64,000 nt of DNA from Bacteroidia bacterium (lineage in GTDB: Bacteria > Bacteroidota > Bacteroidia > Chitinophagales > Saprospiraceae): contig JAUIKE010000021.1 in assembly GCA_030430845.1 (NCBI GenBank), positions 1 to 64,000 of the forward strand, given 5' to 3'. Both the position numbers and the translations under genes were made by a program. Shown one piece after another: positions 51,244 to 58,954 of the stretch. Under the pieces are notes generated by a model. That model saw only the letters and a list, made by a program, of their open reading frames with translations. It was not told the DNA's origin and ran no database searches. The first letter of the stretch is position 1; every line of letters begins with the position of its first letter.

Positions 51244-51816
51244 ATGATCCAATTAGCTTATGACATCCCAGGCGGGAAACAAATTAAATTCCTCGTATTG
51301 ACGCTAGCCTTTGCTCTTCTTTGTTTTCTTTCCGCATGCAATTCCTGTGAGGACGTAAACTGCCAAAATGATGGCACATGCCTAAAGGGTAATTGCGAAT
51401 GTCCCCCACAATATTGGGGGGCATTTTGCGGAGAGGAAAAACCACCGGAATCAGTTATTATACAAAGCATCATCCTGGGGCCATTCCGATCGACTGCCCC
51501 GAATGGTTTGCCCTGGGACCTCACCAGTGAACCAGATGTCTATTTAGCGTTTTACCAGGACAATCAGTTTATGGGAGCATCCAACATGCTTGAAAATGAA
51601 GCACCAGGTCGTACCCGAACCTTTTCTGCAGGAGATTTGCCTATCGAGATAAATCCGAATGATTTACTGCAGGTTCGGGTGATGGACTATGATACGCCAA
51701 GTGAACGTGAGTTGATATTGTTTGAGTACTTCAAACCCTACAGTAGGGGAGGGGCTTTCCCAATGCAATGGGTCGGAGCGGGAATGAGTATTAATGTGAC
51801 TTACAAGCATCCATAA
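51244..51816 (+). CDS. Lipoprotein with an EGF-like motif
   Basis: ATG 51244 is preferred because it follows the hairpin and leads directly into the lipoprotein signal (FALLCFLSAC). The mature part begins with a compact Cys-rich EGF-like module (CQNDGTCLKGNCECPPQYWG). A ~130-residue beta-rich domain follows (PDVYLAFYQDNQFMGASNM; NDLLQVRVMDYDTP). The product is 190 residues. It is probably exposed on the outer membrane, where such modules can mediate surface interactions. It is unusual as cargo between membrane-protein genes of a mobile element. Function unknown. Confidence 0.65.
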   Translation: MIQLAYDIPGGKQIKFLVLTLAFALLCFLSACNSCEDVNCQNDGTCLKGNCECPPQYWGAFCGEEKPPESVIIQSIILGPFRSTAPNGLPWDLTSEPDVYLAFYQDNQFMGASNMLENEAPGRTRTFSAGDLPIEINPNDLLQVRVMDYDTPSERELILFEYFKPYSRGGAFPMQWVGAGMSINVTYKHP

Positions 51817-51839
51817 AACATGCCGATCCTACCGACAAA

Positions 51840-52661
51840 ATGAGAACCCGACAAATCATATCTTTCCTCGTAGCGGCAATCGGTACTACTGCAGCAATTT
51901 TGCTGGAGAGTGTCGTCACTCCTGGGAGTTGGGAAGAGAAGTGGCATCTTGTAACTTCCATTTCAGCGCTCAATGTGATTCGCCTATATTCTTTTTACGA
52001 GGCGAGTGTGATGCGGGAGATATCAGAGGAGAAGGCCAGGCGAGCATTCAAACTCTCCATTTCATTGTCTATCGGCTTTGCCTGCTATGGCATTTACCTG
52101 AAAGCAACGGAGGTAGGATTTGGCTGGCATGCACTTGGCCTTTTTCTTCTGTTACAATTTGGATTGGCAGTCGTAGAGTGGATGTTCTCAGAGCGCATGG
52201 TTAACTATGTCGAATCTGAGTTTGGCAAGCAGTTGGCCGAAAAAGACAAGCAGTTGGCAACTGTCAGGGAACAGTTGGAAAAACAGTTGTCGGATTTAGC
52301 CCAACAGTCGGATGAAAAGATACGACAGTCCCAAAAACAGTTGTCAGAGCTTCAGGAACAGTTTCTTGAACAGTTGACAGAAAAAGAGCTACTGTTAAGC
52401 AAAGTGGCTGAACAGGAAAGCCAACTGTCAGTAAAAAATAAAGAACAGGCTATAAGCAGTCGTGTCACACAGTTGACAGGTCGGCTGTTAGCTGCTACGC
52501 AGAGCCACAAACTAATCCTGTGTCCATACTGTGCGCAGCCACATCATATACACAACAGTAAATTGTCAAGTTATACCGGAGAAGATTCTGCTCCGCTTCT
52601 GTGCAACAACTGTGGTGAAGAATCGGAGGTAATAAAGAACCCTCAAAAAACAGCTTCTTAA
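51840..52661 (+). CDS. Membrane protein with coiled coil and zinc-ribbon tail
   Basis: The 273-residue protein has hydrophobic segments near 6-24, 68-88 and 95-115, a long coiled coil (~125-215) with many EQL/KQL units, and a C-terminal zinc ribbon (CPYCAQPHH, then LLCNNCGEES). Topology is similar to the 495-residue protein upstream: membrane part, coiled coil, then a potential nucleic-acid-binding tip. The coiled-coil DNA is packed with CAGTTG motifs, including inverted copies. It is followed by a strong terminator at 52713. The family was not recognised. Confidence 0.6.
   Translation: MRTRQIISFLVAAIGTTAAILLESVVTPGSWEEKWHLVTSISALNVIRLYSFYEASVMREISEEKARRAFKLSISLSIGFACYGIYLKATEVGFGWHALGLFLLLQFGLAVVEWMFSERMVNYVESEFGKQLAEKDKQLATVREQLEKQLSDLAQQSDEKIRQSQKQLSELQEQFLEQLTEKELLLSKVAEQESQLSVKNKEQAISSRVTQLTGRLLAATQSHKLILCPYCAQPHHIHNSKLSSYTGEDSAPLLCNNCGEESEVIKNPQKTAS
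52229..52480. repeat. CAGTTG-rich motif cluster inside the coiled-coil gene
   Basis: About eight CAGTTG cores (several as ACAGTTGTC or ACAGTTGAC) and two inverted CAACTG copies occur in 250 bp, including the perfect 13-bp palindrome CAGTTGGCAACTG at 52251-52263. Many direct copies encode Gln-Leu of the coiled coil, so part of the enrichment may come from the protein. Confidence 0.45.
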
Positions 52662-52712
52662 AACTGTGTAATAAAAAAAGAGTTTGGTTAATTATATCTA
52701 GTTTTCAGCATT

Positions 52713-52741
52713 GGCCCATACGCCCTGTATGGGCCTTTCTT
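52713..52741 (+). terminator. Rho-independent terminator after the zinc-ribbon protein gene
   Basis: GGCCCATAC and GTATGGGCC form a perfect 9-bp stem around GCCCT, followed by TTTCTTCTT. It closes the transcript ending with the 51840-52661 gene. Confidence 0.85.
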
Positions 52742-52870
52742 CTTGTTGATATCCACCTGGTTCCTTTTGGGTTTGTTGCAACTCCCGCAGCTACAAATCG
52801 CCAAAAAACCATGTAACAAAGGGCATGATATTTGGATTAATTTTAATTGGGGGCAAAAAAGCTATTTTTT

Positions 52871-53110
52871 ATGCAAACAAATCATTCCATGCATTCTCAA
52901 GACATTTCCGTTTCCCCCCAGGAGCTTCTCCTACTTCCCATCTTTATGCATATGTCAAGGTCTGGTATTTACTATAAGTACCATAGCATCAAACGACACG
53001 TAAAGCGGGCTCCACACTTACCACTGCGGATCAGCGACCTGGCTCATTACCTGGAAGAACCCATAGATACCGTATTAATCCAGCTCAAACGAAAAAAAAT
53101 GGTAGGCTGA
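52871..53110 (+). CDS. Small winged-helix-like protein
   Basis: From ATG 52871 the product is 79 residues. The C-terminal half (LPLRISDLAHYLEEPIDTVL, then IQLKRKKMVG) follows the pattern of a winged helix (L..LA..L..p...V...L.R..lV). The N-terminal half is a helix-rich SPQELLLLPIFMHMS. The gene ends 10 bp before the 12-bp iteron-like array, a position common for replication or partition regulators. Function inferred only. Confidence 0.45.
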   Translation: MQTNHSMHSQDISVSPQELLLLPIFMHMSRSGIYYKYHSIKRHVKRAPHLPLRISDLAHYLEEPIDTVLIQLKRKKMVG

Positions 53111-53120
53111 CTTAATAGTG

Positions 53121-53204
53121 AACTGGTAGCGACTGCTAGTGGTGATTGGTAAGGCAATTGGTAGGGCGATTGGTAGGGAAACTGGTTTTACGGTTGGTTG
53201 GGTG
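53121..53204. repeat. Seven-unit 12-bp iteron-like array
   Basis: Exact 12-bp register: AACTGGTAGCGA, CTGCTAGTGGTG, ATTGGTAAGGCA, ATTGGTAGGGCG, ATTGGTAGGGAA, ACTGGTTTTACG, GTTGGTTGGGTG. Consensus ATTGGTAGGGNN; units 3-5 are best conserved and the outer ones degenerate. All three rightward frames are broken by stops, so it is non-coding. Strong G/T strand bias and fixed period fit a replication-origin iteron array. Confidence 0.7.
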
Positions 53205-53577
53205 GGGTTTCGCGCCCTCTTCCAAAACGGTAGGTAATTGGCCTATGAGGTGGCTGTGGGTGGGTGCGCTGCCCGTAAATTTGTCCTTCATGAAGAGTTC
53301 TTGAGATCCGTTCTTCGTGGGTTAAAACTGTGGTTGGATGGACTTAAATGATTTCGGTAGTCTTAAATCTAACAGTATTAGTTAGTAATTAATGGAGGTT
53401 GCCTTTGCAAGGCCACTTTTGGGGTTGTAGGGGTTTAATTGTCTCTCAACAAACAAGAAAATTTCTAAAACCCGATTATTCTCCAGGCAGAAGTCTACTT
53501 TATTTGAGCGAATATTATGATGGGTAAGAGGATAAAGGATTTTCTGTATATTTACTTTACATTTTTTAATTTAAATT
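53205..53577. other. Intergenic region right of the iteron-like array
   Basis: No gene was found. A G-rich stretch (53205-53275) with further GGTAGG and TGGGTGGG words continues the bias of the array, then base composition drops sharply to AT-rich before the thymidylate-synthase-like gene. The change near 53.35-53.5 kb probably marks the left edge of the cargo island. Confidence 0.45.
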
Positions 53578-54528
53578 ATGAAAGCCCTGTTCAAAACCCC
53601 ATACTTTGAAACGCTTGATGATCTACTAAATGAGACGTATCAATATATTATGGGCAATGGTAATAGAGTCATTGGGAAAAGAGGCTCTATTATTGAGGTT
53701 AACAACTTTGTTGCAACATTGACAAATAGTAGAGCAAGAACTTCTTATTCGTTAGATAGAAGACTTGTTAGGAGTAAATTTGCTGAATTCGTCTGGTACT
53801 TATCAAGTGACCCAAACAAAGAGTTTATCACACCATATATTTCAGCATACAATGATGAAGAATCCGAAAACAAAAAGATATTAGGAGCTTATGGTCCTAA
53901 AATATTTGGGGAAAAAAATAATGGCATTTCTCAATTTGAAAGAATTTGTGAACAGATTAAATTACGGCCAGAGACGAAGCAAGCCTATATTTCTATAAGT
54001 GACGCCTCTGATTATAGGATTCGAAGTGATAAACATTCAAGCCCCCCATGTACAATTGGATTGCACTTTTTATATAGAGATAATGCACTAAATCTCACGG
54101 TCTATATGCGAAGCAATGATGCCTATTTTGGCCTTCCACACGACTTATTCTGTTTTTCAATGCTACAAGAAATGGTATGTGTAAAATTAGGATTGCAGTT
54201 AGGCAAATATACCCATATTTGTTCCTCTTTACATGTTTACGATAAGCACATTGAGAGGCTGGAAAGGTACCTTAGTGAAGGACTCTTTGAACATCTTGCG
54301 ATGCCAGTCATGAGCGAATTCAATGGCAGAATATTGCAATATATAATTGAAGCGTTCCAGGATAATGATATTATTTTAGAATTAGATACCAGTGAACTTC
54401 CTCCATACTGGAGTGATTTTACTCTGTTCTCCGACAAATATTTTTTAAAGTATTCTAAAGAAGATTGGTTGTCTTTATTCAAAACAGAAGAGCTGAAAAA
54501 GATTGCCATGAATAGTGTAACCGTATAG
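53578..54528 (+). CDS. Thymidylate-synthase-fold pyrimidine hydroxymethylase-like enzyme
   Basis: The 316-residue protein has the TS fold throughout. Catalytic Cys158 is in SSPPCTIGLHF. RSNDAYFGLPHDLF (178-191) matches the TS block RSxDxxxGLPxN with the deciding Asn replaced by Asp189. SLHVYDKH (218-224) matches the HxY nucleotide-binding segment. Asn-to-Asp at this place is the hallmark of T4 dCMP hydroxymethylase and of MilA, which act on cytosine nucleotides. The paired Arg that bind phosphate across the dimer appear as Thr-Lys-Gln (133-135), so the substrate may be unusual. It is followed after 13 bp by a probable base-hypermodification gene. Low GC suggests lateral acquisition. Confidence 0.75.
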   Translation: MKALFKTPYFETLDDLLNETYQYIMGNGNRVIGKRGSIIEVNNFVATLTNSRARTSYSLDRRLVRSKFAEFVWYLSSDPNKEFITPYISAYNDEESENKKILGAYGPKIFGEKNNGISQFERICEQIKLRPETKQAYISISDASDYRIRSDKHSSPPCTIGLHFLYRDNALNLTVYMRSNDAYFGLPHDLFCFSMLQEMVCVKLGLQLGKYTHICSSLHVYDKHIERLERYLSEGLFEHLAMPVMSEFNGRILQYIIEAFQDNDIILELDTSELPPYWSDFTLFSDKYFLKYSKEDWLSLFKTEELKKIAMNSVTV

Positions 54529-54541
54529 TATTTCATAATTT

Positions 54542-55414
54542 ATGACAGTTAGTGAAATAAAACAACTTTGGATTAGTTCAATTAATGAACTACTAGACTC
54601 AACGTTTCCATCAGAAACAGTAAACTGTCTTTCATATCAAATGGTTGACAGTATTCGAAGGGTGACTATTTTTCGAACCTACTTTGACCGTGCTAGGCAA
54701 GCAGAAAAGAAAAACCTTTCATACTTACATACATCCAATCCCTTTACATTAGCCCAGCGATCATCTCTAACAATGGAAACAAGAGTATGGTACATTTATG
54801 TTGCAACCTACTTTGGTAAAAGTAACACTTCAAAATGGAAGCTCTTTAATAAAGCGACATTTAAAGATGACCATTCACTTATTACATTGGAAGACATATT
54901 AGAAAATAGAGAAGATTATTTTAGCTATTTAAGAGGCCTAAACTTTTTTAATAATGGGAAATATTCTAACCATAGAAAATACACAAAAAAATCCCTTGAT
55001 GGAGGGAAAGGCGTTTTCTCTTCATTCTATTTTTTAATAGAAAATTTGGATTTATTTACGCCAGCCAAAGCAACCCCTTTTGAAGAAGTATATCGAAATG
55101 CCCTAAAAATTCCTAATTTTGGCAGAATGGCAGCTTTTGATTTTACATGTAACTTATGTAAATGTGGCCTCTATGTTAATGAACCAGAGTCAATGTACCA
55201 AAGTCATAGTACAGGGCCACTTAGCGCTTTAAATGACATGTTAATACTTTCAGGGGTAAAAAATGTGACAAAAAACCTTCAAATAAGTTTAGGGGATGAG
55301 CTACTGAGCTGGTTTAAAACTAATTCAGATATTTACATGTTGGCTCAAGTATTGGAAGATTCTATATGTAATTGGCAAAAATCTCCTAATGAACATATCA
55401 GGTTTTTTGGTTAG
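54542..55414 (+). CDS. Probable alpha-glutamyl/putrescinyl-thymine-pyrophosphorylase-like protein
   Basis: The 290-residue protein is soluble and mostly helical. Visible motifs are RVWYIYVATYFGKS (81-94), NNGKYSNHRKY (137-147), the central IPNFGRMAAFDFTCNL (190-205), STGPLSALNDML (223-234) and a C-terminal LEDSICNWQ. The central block resembles clade 3 of the predicted alpha-glutamyl/putrescinyl thymine pyrophosphorylases, which in phage DNA-hypermodification clusters occur with TS-fold hydroxymethylases. The gene is directly downstream of such an enzyme here. Recognition is from memory of motifs and is moderate. Its stop overlaps the convergent HigA-like gene by 4 bp. Confidence 0.5.
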   Translation: MTVSEIKQLWISSINELLDSTFPSETVNCLSYQMVDSIRRVTIFRTYFDRARQAEKKNLSYLHTSNPFTLAQRSSLTMETRVWYIYVATYFGKSNTSKWKLFNKATFKDDHSLITLEDILENREDYFSYLRGLNFFNNGKYSNHRKYTKKSLDGGKGVFSSFYFLIENLDLFTPAKATPFEEVYRNALKIPNFGRMAAFDFTCNLCKCGLYVNEPESMYQSHSTGPLSALNDMLILSGVKNVTKNLQISLGDELLSWFKTNSDIYMLAQVLEDSICNWQKSPNEHIRFFG

Positions 55415-56505
55415 AAAATGGTATCAAATTTAACGGGTTGATACACCTTCCTGAAATAGCTGTAAGGGGCAAGTTTAGTTCTATGGATTTGAGCAGCAAC
55501 CAATGAAGCTGGGATTCCAAATTTTACAGCGAGTTTTATCAAAGATTTATATGACCTACTGGCATAACTTAGTTGGGATTTAAGTTCAATTGGAAACAAT
55601 AATGTTTCTACGTGTTCATTGGCCTCTTTTTCCTCATAAACATTAATAGATGATGAGTTTGCTAAGATAAATTCGTCATCAGAATAATGGATCAATGTTT
55701 GATTTATGGAATGTAGCATGCAGTGTGCCAACTCATGCAATAAAGTAAACCAAAATGCTGCATTATTTTTGTATCTATCGGTAACGACAACTAAACGATG
55801 CCTTTTAAGAAGTCTTTTTGTAAAGCCAGACACCCCATGGCCAGTTTCACTTGGGCTAAGAACTAAAACTACACCTGTGCTACTCAATAACTCTTTAATT
55901 TTTGGGATAATTTTTACTACACTATTAATCTTGCTTAATGAAAGTATTTCTGGAAGAACTCTTTCTAATGCGTCAACATTAAAAAATGGAATAGATTGGC
56001 TAACGATTGTAGTCTCTGCGATTAATTCACATTCCCTGATCCAATTTGCTAAGGATGCGAGGGAAGGCTCAAATTTCTGATTTCTGCTATATAAAATTTG
56101 AGGTCTTTCATAATAATCCATGATTAGGTGTTCAAGAGTAGAAACCTTAAAATTGTCAGACAGAGATTGAATATTTGTTGACCTAATCTTAGACAGGGAA
56201 CTTAAAAAAGAATTATTGCCTTGCTGTGTTTTAGTATCTGAGGCGGTAACGAATTCTTTGAACTCTTGGTAGCGATTCATCCAAAATAATTCACTACTGC
56301 CAAGTACTTGGCTTAAACAAAATGCAAGATGGAGGTTGACTTCCAATTTATCATGTAACAAGTCAATAAAATCGGGGACAGTTAGATCAAGCCTTTCTCT
56401 AAACAGATTAACATTGATTTGCTTTTTTTGCAATAAACGGAGAATAGTTTCACTTGGTGGGGAAACCCATTCTACTTCATCGTTAAAACATTTATTTGAA
56501 ATCAT
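55411..56505 (-). CDS. higA: HigA-like antitoxin fused to an ImmA/IrrE metallopeptidase
   Basis: Start set at Met of ISNKCFNDEVEWVSPPSETI (56505), just inside the end of the toxin gene; an earlier ATG at 56544 is less likely. The 364-residue product has a HigA-type XRE domain (~1-100: WVSPPSETILRLLQKKQINV, AFCLSQVLGSSELFWMNRY). A middle helical region precedes an M78 peptidase domain with zinc motif LLHELAHCMLH and downstream Glu residues in EEKEANEHVETLLFP. HigA antitoxins repress their operon and neutralise HigB, and the peptidase fusion suggests regulated cleavage of itself or a partner. It lies convergent to the TS-like pair. Confidence 0.82.
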   Translation of the reverse strand: MISNKCFNDEVEWVSPPSETILRLLQKKQINVNLFRERLDLTVPDFIDLLHDKLEVNLHLAFCLSQVLGSSELFWMNRYQEFKEFVTASDTKTQQGNNSFLSSLSKIRSTNIQSLSDNFKVSTLEHLIMDYYERPQILYSRNQKFEPSLASLANWIRECELIAETTIVSQSIPFFNVDALERVLPEILSLSKINSVVKIIPKIKELLSSTGVVLVLSPSETGHGVSGFTKRLLKRHRLVVVTDRYKNNAAFWFTLLHELAHCMLHSINQTLIHYSDDEFILANSSSINVYEEKEANEHVETLLFPIELKSQLSYASRSYKSLIKLAVKFGIPASLVAAQIHRTKLAPYSYFRKVYQPVKFDTIF

Positions 56506-56854
56506 AAGTCCTACTTTTTCCTTTTGAGACTTTTTTAAAGTCAAATATGTTAATTTTTGATATTTGTAGTCGTTTTATTTCTTTTGGTTTTGGGTCCGGA
56601 ACATTGCTAATAATACGACAAATAATAAATATCCTTCCGAATTCTATCTTCAAACATAGTGAAGAATTATCAATTTCCTTATCTGCAATTAGAGAATACT
56701 CCACAGGTGCATCGGCCAAACTTGGAGCAGCTCTTAGATCAGCTATATGCGCACGAATCTCAATTATTTCCTCAGCTGTAAATGGGCTGATAGGATTAAT
56801 CAAAGAGTAACAGAGGCTACGAGTTGCCTGATCTATATATGAAATGTTCATCAA
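56492..56854 (-). CDS. higB: HigB/RelE-like toxin
   Basis: The 120-residue protein follows the pattern of HigB-type killer proteins: an N-terminal beta strand (NISYIDQATRSLCY), the helix EIIEIRAHIADLRAAPSLAD, then beta strands SSLCLKIEFGRIFIICRIIS and LQISKINIFDFKK. RelE-fold toxins of this type cut mRNA on the ribosome. It precedes and overlaps the HigA-peptidase gene, the usual higBA order. The Pro-rich NVPDPKPKEI insertion and the extended C-terminus are somewhat atypical. Confidence 0.65.
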   Translation of the reverse strand: MMNISYIDQATRSLCYSLINPISPFTAEEIIEIRAHIADLRAAPSLADAPVEYSLIADKEIDNSSLCLKIEFGRIFIICRIISNVPDPKPKEIKRLQISKINIFDFKKVSKGKSRTYDFK

Positions 56855-57619
56855 TCACTGGTTTGCATTTTATAATAGTTGTTGCTCAAATTCATCTATA
56901 ATTTGCTACTACCCATTTTTAATTATTGATTTTAAATTGAGTCCAAAACTTCCAAATTCATCATATGTGGATTACCTCCAAATAAACAAGGCAATCTTTT
57001 CGGATTTAACACTTTTTGTTTAACAGACAATTTGAATTTAATAAATGAGGTTAAAAGGGGTCATTAATTTTTGACTTAGGACTTCAATATGCAGAAAATA
57101 ATGGTTAAAACTTTTATTTTCGATCACCCTCTAGCCTATAAATATTGCTGAACCAAGCGCCAAAGAAAAGCTCTTCTCCCAAAACCCAAACGAAACCCTC
57201 GCAGTAATACACTCTCCAACTCTCACCCACTCTTGTAAGGAGAAAGGGTTCTTCATAGCTTTATGTGTAAAGCTAATATCTTCCAGAATTTCATGATCAC
57301 TCATCTGAGTAGAATGGTCAAAACTTAGTTTTTCACATGGTTTGGGTATCTGAAAAAATAACATGCTATCAGTCAGCGCCAAAAGTGATGAAGAACCTTT
57401 AGATTTTGACTTGCCCCCCCAGTCCAAAAAATCCAAAGCATCCAAACCCAGCCCACCCAGGCACCCCATTTGACTACATACCCCCAGCACTAAGCCGCTG
57501 CAAATATGTCGTCCTACTCCCCATTGTTTCTCCCATCCCCATCTACCGTCCTCCCGGCACACTCGTTGCCGGGGGGCGGTAGCGGCGGCTTTTCCAAAAA
57601 GAAACCCAAGTCCCAAGCC
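56855..57619. other. Intergenic region between the cargo island and the ATPase operon
   Basis: The first half (to ~57115) is AT-rich with no gene. A minus-strand frame at 57131-57616 could encode up to 161 residues; its C-terminal part (DHEILEDISFTHKAMKNPFS, ITARVSFGFWEKSFS) has protein-like composition, but the N-terminal half is Cys/Gly-rich and looks random. It may be a remnant. GC content rises sharply after ~57.4 kb, marking the return to the element backbone. Confidence 0.4.
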
Positions 57620-58000
57620 ATGAATGCCCGAATCGAACTACTCCCCACGCAGCGCGGGCTGCATCAATTCACCATCCACAGCGCCGATCAGGTACATATC
57701 GGCGACAGCATTGAAGCGTCTGCAGACTATCTGCTGGAGCAGATTGAGATCATCACTGGCGAGTATGTGGGCTTGCCGGTCTATGAGTTGGACGAAGAGC
57801 CGGAGAGCTTCCCTTGCTGGAAGCAGCTTTCGGAATGCGTGGATGAATCCGATGGATTTTGCGAATACCAGCTCATCTATTTCGACGAGCACGGTGTGGA
57901 CTGTTTTCACACAGAAGTGGTAGATCATGAGGACTTGCTGCACAGGTTGGTGTGGGTGCTACAGAACGAGATGAGCGGGGCGATCCTCGACTATGAATAA
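57620..58000 (+). CDS. Hypothetical acidic 126-residue protein
   Basis: ATG 57620 is chosen because the sequence before it is Pro/Ser/Gly-rich and unlike coding DNA. The product begins MNARIELLPTQRGLHQFTIH and is acidic and mixed alpha/beta (EIITGEYVGLPVYELDEEPE; HEDLLHRLVWVLQNEMSGAI). It has no signal or TM segment. It is the first gene of a compact rightward operon that runs to 61665. Function unknown. Confidence 0.55.
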   Translation: MNARIELLPTQRGLHQFTIHSADQVHIGDSIEASADYLLEQIEIITGEYVGLPVYELDEEPESFPCWKQLSECVDESDGFCEYQLIYFDEHGVDCFHTEVVDHEDLLHRLVWVLQNEMSGAILDYE

Positions 58001-58009
58001 GCCGCCAGC

Positions 58010-58363
58010 ATGAGAAGAGATAGAGCGATGACGATTTTTCCACCCTTTCAAAAGCGAACGTTTATGCCTGTATATCCCATCATTCGGGATGAACCCAAGA
58101 CTTACAGCGGAAAGGATGTGCGGCCCTTTCTGGTGTTGCTTATCCTGATGAATGAGGCGGGGAAGATGCTTTCCCGGAGGCAGATTCGCGAGCTGGCTTG
58201 CAGGGACCATAACGAACGGGCGATGACAGACCACATCATTGAACGGGCGGTGGTTACGGCTCGCGAAGCTGGCTTTGGGGTGGAAACATTTATGGCTTCG
58301 CCTGCCGGTGGGGCCAATGGCAAATATGTCAAATACTACAAATTCACGATAAACCATGACTAA
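58010..58363 (+). CDS. Hypothetical protein with winged-helix-like core
   Basis: The 117-residue product contains RPFLVLLILMNEAGKMLSRR, QIRELACRDHNERAMTDHII and a C-terminal strand pair (GKYVKYYKFTI). These are the elements of a winged helix with a beta wing. Alternative in-frame starts lie at 58028 (MTIFPP) and 58064 (MPVYPI). It overlaps the next gene by 8 bp. It is probably a small DNA-binding protein of the operon. Confidence 0.5.
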   Translation: MRRDRAMTIFPPFQKRTFMPVYPIIRDEPKTYSGKDVRPFLVLLILMNEAGKMLSRRQIRELACRDHNERAMTDHIIERAVVTAREAGFGVETFMASPAGGANGKYVKYYKFTINHD

Positions 58364-58943
58364 CCTATCCGAAGGATTGATAAAAGGCCTGATGAGCATG
58401 GGCCTGGACAAGTTGATTGCCGGGCAATTGAAGAAGTTCCAGCAGGAAGAGAATTGCCCGCAGGCGCTGAGGAAGATAGACGCCAGGGAACTGGTGGGCG
58501 ATGCGATGCACTTTATGAAGTTCAGAAAAGAGGAACAGGAAGAGAGGAAGGCCTATGGAAGTGCCTTCTTCCAGAAGTATTTTGTCATATTCGAGCCGCT
58601 CATTATGCTCAACCTCCTGATGTATGAGCAAAAGGCTGGTGCAAAGTACGAAGTCCTTATCTCGATTGACAAGGATGATATTTTCTTTGAGAAAATGGAA
58701 GCCTTGAAAAACAATCCCGAATACGGCAGCAAAATCTATCCCCAGCTGGAGGAGATGGTCAGGGAGGAAGATTCGGACCTGGAGACGGCCATTTTCAATA
58801 TGATCCGCTCCATGATGGATGCCCAGGGCCAGCCGCTGAGCATGAAGTGTACGATGATCAAAAAGAACATGGAGAGCGGGGAAGTGATTTCCCGTGAAGA
58901 CAGGCTGCTGAGTGAGGTCCGTGGATATTTCAAAACCCAATAA
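58356..58943 (+). CDS. Hypothetical helical 195-residue protein
   Basis: The protein is soluble and strongly helical, with highly charged segments (FMKFRKEEQEERKAYGSAFF; YPQLEEMVREEDSDLETAIF; NMIRSMMDAQGQPLSMKCTM). It overlaps the preceding gene by 8 bp and is 11 bp from the next. No domain was recognised. In a morphogenesis-like operon it could be an assembly or scaffold protein; this is only inferred from context. Confidence 0.5.
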   Translation: MTNLSEGLIKGLMSMGLDKLIAGQLKKFQQEENCPQALRKIDARELVGDAMHFMKFRKEEQEERKAYGSAFFQKYFVIFEPLIMLNLLMYEQKAGAKYEVLISIDKDDIFFEKMEALKNNPEYGSKIYPQLEEMVREEDSDLETAIFNMIRSMMDAQGQPLSMKCTMIKKNMESGEVISREDRLLSEVRGYFKTQ

Positions 58944-58954
58944 CGATAAGCCCT

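Noticed and set aside
51840-52661. Phage tail-tape or methyl-accepting chemotaxis protein as identity of the coiled-coil membrane gene
   Set aside because: It is far too short for a tape measure. It lacks the HAMP and signalling hairpin of chemoreceptors and ends in a zinc ribbon.
53121-53204. CRISPR array
   Set aside because: Units are only 12 bp and directly adjacent without spacers, and no cas genes are nearby. It fits an iteron-like tandem array.
57131-57616. 161-codon minus-strand frame as a full gene
   Set aside because: The N-terminal half is Cys/Gly-rich and unlike protein, and no start is convincing. It is mentioned only as a possible remnant in the intergenic entry.
58365-58940. 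Minus-strand open frame of 191 codons
   Set aside because: It is nearly coextensive with the 195-residue plus-strand gene that fits the operon with overlapping starts and stops. The antisense product is Leu/His-rich and lacks domain patterns.
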